The notes below the pieces were generated by a model, which was not told the origin of the DNA, did no database searches, and worked only from the letters and a program-made list of their open reading frames with translations. 34,022 bases of DNA from NCBI GenBank assembly GCA_036269975.1, contig DATBDL010000186.1:1-34022 (forward strand), given 5' to 3'. Of the stretch, positions 1 through 11,000 are shown one piece after another. The stretch is from DATEPR01 sp036269975 (GTDB lineage: Bacteria; Actinomycetota; Actinomycetes; Mycobacteriales; Pseudonocardiaceae). The translations under genes were made by a program, and so were the position numbers. Position 1 is the first letter of the stretch; each line of letters opens with the position of its first letter.

Positions 1-2030
1 CCGGAGGGCACGAACCTGTTCGACAGCATGATCGTGTTCGAGAACTACCCGTTCGACGAGAACGCCGTGCTGGCCGCCGGCCTGCGGGTCCGCGAGGTAC
101 GCGCCCACGAGACCACCAACTTCCCGCTGTCCGCCCGCGCCCACCTCGACGACCGCCTCCACGTCCAGATCGCCTACGATCCAGCGTTGTTCGATCCGTC
201 CACAACAGATCGCATGGCCGTGCACCTGACGGCCCTGCTGAACGGGATGACGGCCGACCGGGTCGCCGACCTACCGATGCTCACGCCGGCGGAACAACAT
301 CAACTGCTCACGACGTGGAACGGCACCGAGACGTCCGCCGGCACCACGACCCTGCCCGACCTGTTCGAACGGCAGGTGGCCAGCACGCCGGACGCGATCG
401 CGGTCACCTGCGAGCGGACCAACCTCACCTACGCCGAGGTGAACCGGCAGGCGAACCAGTTGGCGCACAAGCTGATCGCCTGCGGCGCCGGTCCGGAGCG
501 GTTCGTCGCGCTGGTACTGCCAAGCTCGACAGCGCTGGTCGTCGCGGTGCTGGCCGTGCTCAAGACCGGCGCGGCCTATGTGCCGCTCGATCCGGACTAT
601 CCGGCCGACCGGATCGCCGGCACGATCGCGGACGCCCAGCCGGTCGTGGTGGTCGACTCGATCGACGCCGACGGCTACCCGGCCACGAACCCCAGCCGGC
701 ACCTGGACCATCGGCACCCGGCCTACGTGATCTACACGTCGGGTTCGACCGGTCGGCCGAAGGGCGTGCTCATTCCGCACGAGAACGTGGTGCGGCTGTT
801 CGAGTCGACGCGCCACTGGTTCGACTTCAACGACACGGACGTCTGGACGCTGTTCCACTCCTACGCCTTCGACTTCTCGGTGTGGGAACTGTGGGGCGCG
901 CTTCTGCACGGCGGCCGGCTCGTCGTGGTGCCGCACAGTGTTTCCCGTTCGCCCCAGGACTTCCTGCGCCTGCTGGCCGACGAGCGGGTCACCGTCCTCA
1001 ACCAGACACCGTCCGCGTTCTACCAGCTCATGGCGGCCGACCCCGGTGCGCTTTCGCTGCGGTACGTCGTGTTCGGCGGCGAGGCGCTGGACCTGCGCCG
1101 GCTGGCCGGCTGGTACGACCGGCACGCCGATGACGGCCCGGTGCTGGTCAACATGTACGGCATCACCGAAACGACCGTCCACGTGTCGTACCTGGCGCTG
1201 GACCGGACGCGCGGCGCCGGCAGCACGATCGGCGTGCCCATTCCGGATCTGCGGACGTACGTGCTGGACAGTGGCTTGCGGCCGGTGCCGATCGGAGTGC
1301 CCGGTGAGCTGTTCGTGGCCGGGGCCGGCCTCGCGCGGGGCTACCTCAACCGGCCGGGCCTGAGCGCGGACCGGTTCGTGGCGTGTCCGTTCGGTGAGCC
1401 CGGCGCGCGGATGTACCGGACCGGGGACGTGGTCCGCTGGAGCGCCGACGGCCTGCTGGAATTCGTCGGCCGGGCGGACGCGCAGGTGAAGATCCGTGGC
1501 TTCCGGATCGAGCCGGGCGAGATCGAGGCCGCGCTGTTGGCCCGACCGGAGATCGGCCAGGCCGCCGTCGTGGTCCGGCGCCGTGACGGCGGCGAGCAGC
1601 TCGTCGCCTACCTGGTCGCAGCTACTGGCCACACCGTCGACCATCGGGCCGTCCGGGACGGCCTTGTCGACGTGCTGCCGCGGCACATGGTGCCGGCCGC
1701 GTTCGTGACACTGCCGGAACTCCCGTTGACCCGCAACGGAAAGCTCGACCACCGAGCGCTGCCCGAGCCGGACCGCGTCGGCGACGGCTACGTGGCGCCG
1801 CGCACCGAGACCGAGCGTCGGATCTCGGAAACCTGGGCCGAACTGCTCGGAGTGTCGACGGTCGGCATCGAGGACAACTTCTTCGAGCTCGGCGGCGACT
1901 CGATCCTGTCGATCCGGCTCGCCGCGCGGCTGCGGACCGTCCTGGGCATCGACGTGTCCCCGCGCACGGTCTTCGGCAACACCACCGTCGCATCGCTCGC
2001 GGCCGCACTGGCCGAGGAGACAGCGCAGCC
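1..2030 (+). other. NRPS module 1: (C, partial)-A-PCP, predicted threonine
   Basis: Only the last ~100 residues of the condensation domain are visible. They resemble the same part of the DCL-type domain of module 3 (both have LFDSMI.FENYP and NFPLSARA), so an upstream epimerase is likely. A1 runs from about 330 to 1770. Aligning it by eye to the GrsA pocket gives D, F, W, N, V, G, M, V, H plus the invariant K, which is the well-known threonine code (DFWNVGMVHK). The PCP serine codon is 1900-1902. No epimerase follows, so L-Thr (or allo-Thr if supplied) is expected at this position. Confidence 0.8.
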
Positions 2031-5000
2031 GCCGATTCCCACCGCTCCGCGCCACGGCCACCTGCCGATGTCGTTCGCCCAGCAGCGGCTGTGGTTCCTC
2101 GACCAGTTCGAGCCGAACAGCACCGAATACCTGACCTGGTACGGCGTCCGCCTGCACGGTGACCTCGACATCGAGGCTCTCCAAGCCGCCCTGACCACCC
2201 TGGCCGCCCGACACGAATCGCTCCGCACGACGTTCGACACCGTCGACAACCACGGCGTGCAGATCATCCACGAACCCGCCGAGGTCCCCCTCGCCTTCCA
2301 CGACGGCGACCTCGACGAGGTCATCGCCGCCGACAACGGCCGGCCGTTCGACCTGCGCACGGGTCCGCTGTGGCGCGCCAACCTGATCCGCGTCGGCCCG
2401 GACGATCACGCGCTCACGTTGACCATGCACCACATCATCACCGACGGCTGGTCCATGGGCGTACTCGTCGACGAGCTCAGCGCGTGCTACCAGGGCAGTC
2501 CCCTGCCGGCGCTGCCACTGACCTATGTGGACCATGCGGCGTGGCAACGGGAACAGCGGCATGACGAACAGCTCGCCTACTGGCGGGAGCAGTTGGGCGG
2601 CAGCGCGTCGCTGGACCTGCCGACCGACCGGCCGCGCCCGCCGGTCCAGACGAAGAACGGTGCCGCGATCGAGTTCACCGTGCCGGCCGACACCACGAAC
2701 GCACTGCGCGAGCTGGCCAACCGCCACGACAGCAGCCTGTTCCCGGCACTGGTCGCGGTGTGCCAGGTGTTGCTGCACCGCTGGACCGGACAGTCGGACA
2801 TCGCGGTCGGCACCGTCGTATCCGGGCGGGAACGGCCGGAACTGGCGGGCCTTGTCGGCATGTTCGTCAACACGATCGTGCTGCGGTCACAGGTCGGCGG
2901 CACGTTCGACGAGTTCCTCCGCCAGGTCAAGGACACCGTCGGCCATGCCATGGCAAACCAGGACGTGCCGTTCGAGCGGATCGTGGACGAGCTGGCGCCG
3001 GACCGGGACACCAGCCGGACGCCGCTGTTCCAGGCGATGGTCGTGTTGCAGAACGCGGCCAACCCGATTCCGGATCTGCCCGGCATCACCGTCGGCGATC
3101 TGCCGCTGCCGGACCAGACCACCAGCGTCGACCTCAGCATCGACTTCCAGGAGCAGGACAGCGCGCTCGCCGGCTCGCTCGTCTACAACACGGACCTGTT
3201 CGACGCATCGACCATGGAGCGGATGGTCGAGCACCTGCTGATCCTGTGCACGGCCGTCACCAGCAGCCCGACCCGGCCGATGGCCACCCTCGACCTGCTG
3301 CCGGCACACGAACGCGCCCAGTTGCTGCGCGGCTGGAACGACACCGCACTCGACGCACCGGACCAGACGTATCCCGAGTTGTTCCAGGCCCAGGTCATGC
3401 GCACGCCGGACGCGACCGCGCTGGTCTGCGGCACCACGACCTTCACCTACACCGAGCTCAACGACCGCGCCAACCGCCTGGCCCACCACCTGATAGAGCG
3501 GGGTGTCGGCCCGGAGCGGATCGTGGCGCTGGCCCTGCCGCGCACCGCCGACATGGTGATCGCGCTGCTGGCCGTCTGGAAGGCCGGTGGGGTCTACCTG
3601 CCGATCGACCCCACCCTCCCGGCGGACCGGATCGAGTTCCTGCGCGCGGACGCCGATCCGGTGCTGGTGCTGGACCGGATCATCGACCCGATCGGCGTTC
3701 CCAGCACGAATCCGGTCACTCCGTTGCGAGCGGCCAACACCGCGTACGTGATCTACACGTCCGGTTCGACCGGCCGGCCCAAGGGCGTCGCGGTGCCACA
3801 CCGGAACCTGGCGAACCTGCTGGCCGCGCACCGGGCCGGCTTCGTCGCGGACGCGGGCGGTGGCCGGTTGCGGGTGGGGCTGACCGCGACCTTCTCGTTC
3901 GACACGTCGCTGGAAGGCCCGCTGTTGATGGCCGACGGCCACGAACTGCACCTGATCGACGAAGGTCTCCGGGTCGACCCGCACGCGCTCGTCGACCACA
4001 TCGCCCGACACCGGATCGACTTCCTCGACCTCACCCCCACCTACCTGCGCGAGCTCGTGGCCGCCGGCCTGCTGGACAGTCCGCCGCGCGTCCTGATGAT
4101 CGGCGGCGAAGCACTGCCGGCCACACTCTGGCACCGGCTCTCCGAGGTCGCCGCCTACAACTTCTACGGCCCCACCGAAACCACCATCGACGCCCTGGTC
4201 TGCCGTGTTTCCGACGCGGACCGGCCGCTGGTGGGGCGGCCATTGGGGAATCTGAGCGCGTACGTGTTGGACAGCGCGTACCAACCGGTGCCGATCGGCG
4301 TGCACGGCGAGCTGTACCTGGCCGGCGACCAACTGGCGCGCGGCTATCTCAATCGCCCCGGTCTGACCGCCGATCGGTTCGTCGCCAATCCGTTCGGCGA
4401 CCGACATGGATGCCGGATGTACCGAACGGGCGACCTGGTCCGCTGGACGAACGACGGCATGCTGGACTACCTCGGTCGCGCGGACGACCAGGTCAAGGTG
4501 CGCGGCCACCGGATCGAACTCGGTGAGGTCGAGGCCGCCCTGACCCGGCTGCCCTACGTCGCGGCCGCCGCGGCCGCGATCCGTCACGACCGGCTCGTCG
4601 GCTACGTGGTGCCGGTCGCCGACGCGACCGACGATGCCGACCTGCGATCGGCGTTGCGGCAGACGTTGCCGGACTACCTGGTGCCGACGGCATTCGTCAC
4701 GCTGGCCGCGCTGCCGCGCACCACCAGCGGCAAGATCGACCGCCGTGCGCTGCCCAATCCGTCGCTGGGCGTGCCGTCCACGGGCCGGCTCGCCCCGCGC
4801 ACACCGGTCGAACGAGCTCTGGCCGAGATCTGGTCGCAGGTGCTCGGCGTGGCACCGATCGGCGTCGAGGACAACTTCTTCGGCCTCGGCGGCGACTCGA
4901 TCCTGTCCATCCAGATCGTGTCCAGAGCCAGACAGGCCGGCCTGCGCCTGACCAGCAAGGACATCTTCCAGCACCAGACCATCGCCGAACTCGCGCTACA

Positions 5001-8000
5001 GACGGGCCGGACCGTCGGGCCGCTCCCGGCCCGCGCACCGGTACATGGCCCCGCGCCACTCACCCCGATCCAGCGCTGGTTCTTCGACACCCACGCCGAC
5101 AACCCGAACCACTACACGATGTCCATGCTGGTCGAGCTGGCCGACGACGTCGACCCGGACACGCTGAACGCCGCGCTGGCCCTCGTGGTCGACCACCACG
5201 AAGCCCTGCGCCTACGGTTCATCGACAACACCGCGCAGGACGCCGTCGCCACCGTCGACACCGTGCTCACGTGCGTCGACGGACCCATCGAACCGGCCGC
5301 GCGGACGGCACAGTCCACTATGGACGTGAATGGCGGCCTGCGTGCCCTGTTGGGCGGCGGCCCTCGGCCGATGTTGTTCCTGGTGTGCCACCACCTGGTG
5401 ATCGACGGCGTGTCGTGGCGGGTGCTGTTCGACGACCTGGCCACCGCCTACCGACAACTGACCGCAGGCGAACCGGTGACCCTCCCGCCGACCACGACCG
5501 GCTACCGCGACTGGGCCGCCCACCTCGCCGACCACGTCCGCGACGGCGGCTTCGACGACGAACTGCCCTACTGGTCGGACATCGCGCCCGCCGACCTGCC
5601 GGTCGACCACGCCGGTCCCAACACCCACGGCCAGGCCAGGACGATCACCACCCGACTCGACCGCACGCAGACCGACCTGTTGCTCCGTACCGTGCCCGAT
5701 GCCTACCGGACCCAGGTGAACGACGTGCTGCTGGCCGCGTTGGGCCGGGCGTTGGCAGTGTGGTCCGGGCAGGACACCGTGTTGATCGGCATGGAGGGCC
5801 ACGGGCGCGAGGACATCCTGCCCGGTGTCGACCTGTCCCGCACGATCGGCTGGTTCACCAGTGAATTCCCGGCGGCCTTGACGATTCCGTCCACCTCGGA
5901 CACCGCAACGCTGCTCAAGTCGGTGAAGGAACAGCTGCGTGCCGTGCCCCGGCGCGGCATCGGCTACGGCGCGCTGCGTTACCTGCGCGGCGCCGACCTG
6001 CACGTCACGCCGCAGATCTCGTTCAACTACCACGGCCAGTGGGACAACGGCGGCGCATCGGGGCTGTACGCGGCATGGCATGGCGGTGTCGGCGCCGACC
6101 AGGCACCGGAGTCCGAGCGCGGCTACCTGCTGGACGTCACCGGTGTCGTCGCGGACGACGAGCTGGAACTCGGCTGGACGTACTCCCCCGGCGTGCACGA
6201 CGAAGCGACCGTGACGCGGGTCGCCGAGTCGATGACGGCCGAGCTACTGGCGATCATCGCGCACTGTGCGCAGCCGGCCGCAGGCGGCCGGACGCCGTCC
6301 GACTTCCCGCTGGCCCGGCTCGACCAGGCAGCCGTCGACCGGATCGCCGGCGACGGCCGGGACGTCGAGGACGTCTACCCACTGACCGGCCTCCAGGCCG
6401 GCATGCTGTTCCACAGCCTGGTGGACCGGGATTCGAAGGCATACGCGGACCGGCTCGTGATCAGGCTGGCCGGTGTGCGCGACCTGGCCGCGCTGGCGAC
6501 GGCATGGCAGCAGGTGGTCGACCGGACGCCGGTGCTGCGCGGTTCGCTGGTGTGGCGAGGTGTCGAGCACCCGCTGATGGTGGTGCACCGCACGGCCGAC
6601 CTGTTCGTCGACACCGAGCTGGACCTGACCACGGCGCCGCTGATGCGGGTGGCCATGACACGGCAGTCCGACGACGAGGTCGAACTGACGTGGACCGTGC
6701 ACCACGTGATCCTGGACGGCTGGAGCCTCGGCCAGGTCTTCGCCGAGGTGTGCGAGCGGTATGCCGCGCTGGCGGCGGGCCAGCAGCCCAAGCCGATCCG
6801 ACGCCGCCCGTTCCGCGACTACCTGCGCTGGTTGGCCGGCCAGGACACCGAAGCGGCGACGGCCTACTGGCGCCGGGCACTCGACGGTGTCGAGACGACA
6901 ACGCCGTTGCCCTACGACCGAACTCCCATCGAGGCACACCGCACCGAGTCGGCCGAGTCCGTCGCACTCGACCTGCCGGCGGCCGCGTTGCGTGACATCG
7001 CCGGCCACAGTGGACTGACGATCAACACGCTTGTCCAGGGGGCGTGGGCGATCCTGCTCTCGCGACAGGGGGGCGGGCACGACATCGTGTTCGGCACCGC
7101 GGTGTCCGGCCGGCCGGCCGACCTGCCCGGTGTCGAGTCGATGATCGGCATGTTCGTCAACACCGTGCCGACACGGGTCGACGTCGACGGCTCGGCCACC
7201 GTCGTGGCGTGGCTGCGCGCGCTCCAGGCCGAGCAGACCGAAGCCCGGCGGTTCGACCATGTGCCGCTGTCCGAGCTACGTGCCTCGACGGGCCTGCCGA
7301 GCCTGTTCGACAGCATGATCGCGTTCGAGAACTACCCGGTGGACGAGGCGGCGCTGACCGGATCGGGCGTGCGCGTGGTGCGTGTCGACGGCATGGACAC
7401 CACCAATTTCCCGCTGTCCGCCCGCGCCTTCGTCGGCGACGAGCTGCACATCGACCTGTGCTACGACCCGGCCCTGTTCGACCGGGCCACGATCCGCGCA
7501 CTCGCCGAGCACCTGCGCACCCTGCTGATCGGCATCGGCGAGCACATCGACGAACCGCTCCACCGCCTGCCGATCCCCCACCGGGAACGCCTGCTGGCCG
7601 GCGGGCGGTGTGCCACCGGGCCGGGCGCCACACCGGTGCTCGCCGCGTTCGCCGAGCAGGTTCGACGGCGGCCCGCCAGCGATGCCGTGGTCGGCTCGGC
7701 CGAGACGCTCAGCTATGCCGAACTGAACGCCCGCGCCAATCAGGTGGCCCACTCGCTGCGCGCGCTCGGCGCCGGGCCGGACACACTCGTCAGCGTGCCG
7801 GTCGATCAGGGTGTCCGGCAGATCGTCGGGATGCTCGGCGTGCTCAAGGCCGGCGCCTGTTACGTACCCGGCGAAGACGGTGACGCGCGATTCGTGGTGG
7901 GCGACTGTGCCGATCAGCCGACCGACGACCTGGTCGTGACCATCCGGCCGCATGATCTCGCCTACGTGATCTACACGTCCGGTTCGACCGGTACGCCGAA

Positions 8001-11000
8001 GGGTGTCGCCGTCGAGCACACGGCGCTGGCCACACACCTCGACGCGATCAGGTCGCGATTCGGCATCGGTGCCGACGACACCGTGTTGTACTTCGCGCGG
8101 CCGACCGTCGACGTCGCGATCGAACAGGTACTGACCGCGCTGACGTCGGGCGCCCGGCTCGTGTTGCCGGACAACCAGCTCATGTCGGCCGACGAACTGC
8201 TCGACCTGCTCGACGGCGAGCGGATCACCGTCGCCAACCTGCCATCCGGCTACTTCCACGCCGTAGCCGCCGCGCTGCGGGGCCGCCCGAGGACCCTCCG
8301 CACGATGATCTCCGGCTCGGACCGCCTGTCGCCGGCAGCGGCCGCCGCGTGGACCGAACTGACCGGCATCCGGCTGCTGAACGCCTACGGCCCCACCGAA
8401 ACCGTGATCACGGCGACCGTGCACGACGTGACCGGCGCGGACATCACGATCGGCCGCCCGGTCGCACGCGACGCCTACGTGCTGGACGACTGGCTGGCAC
8501 CGGTGCCCGACGGCGTGGCCGGCGAACTCTACCTGGCCGGTGATCTGCTCGCCCGTGGCTATCTGGCCCAGCCGGGGCTGACCGCCGAGCGCTTCGTGGC
8601 CTGCCCGTTCGGGGCGCCGGGCGGCCGGATGTACCGCACCGGCGACATCGTCCGCTGGACCGCAGACGGCGAGTTGTCCTTCGTCGGCCGGGCCGACAGC
8701 CAACTCAAGATCCGTGGCTTCCGCATCGAGCCCGCGCACATCGAGGCCGCACTCACCCGGCATCCCGACATCGCAGAGGCCGTCGTCGTCGGCCGCGACC
8801 AGCGCCTGATCGCCTACGTCGTGCCGGTTGCCGACCGGCCGGTCCCAGATCCGTCCGACCTGACCGAACTGCCGGCACACATGGTGCCGTCCGTGCTCCA
8901 GCGGATCGACCGCGTTCCGTTGACCCGTAACGGAAAGGTCGATCACGCGGCGCTGCCGGACGTCGAACTGCCCGAGACGGACCACATCGCGCCGCGCGAT
9001 GCCGCCGAGCGCGCCGTCGCGGCGGTCTGGGCCGAAGTCCTCGGTGTGGCGCGGATCGGCGTCCACGACAACTACTTCGCGCTCGGTGGCGACTCGATTC
9101 TGTCCATCCGGCTGGTGTCGAAGCTGCGGGACGCGCTCGGTGTCGACGTGTCACCGCGCGCCCTGTTCGGCCATCCGACCGTCGCCGCTCTCGCGGCCAA
9201 CCTGAAGCCGGCCGAGGAACTGTCCCTGCGCCGGATCGACCGCGACCCGCCGCCGCCCGCGTCGTTCGCGCAGCAGCGGCTCTGGTTCCTGGACAGCTTC
9301 GAGCCGAACTCGACCGCCTACAACACCGGTTACGCCGTCCGCCTACGCGGCGACCTGGACGTCGCCGCACTTCGCGCCGCGTTCACGTTCCTCGTCGCCC
9401 GGCACGAGTCCCTCCGCACCACCTTCGACGCGACCCCGAACGGCCCGGTCCAGGTGATCCACCCGCCGGCCGACGTGCCGATCCCCGTCATCGACACGTC
9501 CGAAGTGGACGATGTGCTCCGGCACGAAGCGACGACGCCGTTCGACCTGCGGACCGGGCCGCTGCTGCGGTTGACGCTGGTACGGCTGGCCGAGGACGAG
9601 CACGTTCTGGTCGTCGGCGCGCACCACATCATCACCGACGGCTGGTCCATGGGCGTACTCGGCGACGAGCTGGCCACCGCCTACGCGGCCCTGCGCGATG
9701 ACAAGACGCCGGACCTGCCGGAACTGGCCGTGCAGTACGCGGACTTCGCCGCGTGGCAGCGGCAGGACCGGGGCATCGAACGGCAACTCGACTACTGGCG
9801 GACGCACCTGACCGGCGTGGCACCCGTGGCACTGCCGACCGACCGGCCACGGCCCACCGTCCGCACGACGAACGGCGCCGTGTGCGAGTTCGACGTGCCG
9901 GCCGAGGTCACCGCCGGCCTGCGGCGGCTGGCCAGCTTGCACGACTGCACGCTGTTCGTGCCACTGGTCGCGGCCTGTCAGGTGCTGCTGCACCGCTGGT
10001 CCGGCCAGGACGACATCACCGTCGGCACCGCGACCAGCGGCCGGCGACCCGAACTGGCAAGCCTGGTCGGCTTCTTCGTCAACACCGTCGCGCTGCGCGG
10101 CCGGATCGACCCGGCCCGGCCGTTCGACGAGTTCCTGGACAATGCGCGGAACATGGTGTTGGACGGGTTCGCCCACCAGGACGTGCCGTTCGACCGGGTG
10201 GTCGACGAGCTGAAGCCGGTCCGCGACACCAGTCGCGCACCGCTGTTCGACACGATGGTCGTACTCCAGAACACACCCGGCGGCGCGGCCGGACTGCCCG
10301 ACCTGGTGGTCGAGGAACTCAGCCTGCCCACGGTCACCGCCAACTACGACCTCACCTTCGAATTCCACGAGGCCGACGGTGTCCTGTACGGCGCGCTGAC
10401 CTACAACACCGACCTGTTCGACCCGCCCACCGTCGACCGGCTGACCGACCATCTTGGCGTCCTGCTGGCCGGCATCACCGCTGACCCCGGTCGGCCGGTA
10501 CAGAACCTGCCGCTGCTCACTCTCACGGAGCGGCGGGAACTCGCGCTGTGGAACGACACCGCGCGCCCGCTGTCCTCGTCGACGTTGATCGAGCTGTTCG
10601 AGGCACGCGTGGCGGAGACTCCGTCGGCCATCGCGATGGAGTCCCCGGACGGCACGCTGACCTACGCGGAGTTCAACGCACGGGTCAATCGACTGGCGCA
10701 TCTGTTGGCGGACAACGGCATCGGGCCGGAGCAGGTGGTGGCGCTCGTACTGCCGCGATCCGTGGTGAACACCGTGGCCCAGTTGGCCGTCTTCAAGGCG
10801 GGCGCGGCCTACCTGCCGATCGACCCGGCCTATCCGGCCGAACGAATCCGTCTGATGCTCGACGACGCCAGGCCCGCCATCGTGCTCTCCACCACCGAGC
10901 ATTCCACCCACATACCCGGTCTGTTCCTGGCGCTGGACACCACCGGCCTGGACTGCCAGCCGACCATGAACCCCGCCGGCCGAGTGGTCCCAGCGCATCC

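Noticed and set aside
271..2778. Minus-strand open frame of 835 codons inside the NRPS gene; similar long ones at 2887-4974, 5212-6198, 7276-9066, 9343-11715 and 11794-12942
   Set aside because: They are antisense shadows of strongly GC3-biased NRPS codons, rich in Arg, Gly and Val, with no recognisable domain or ribosome binding site.
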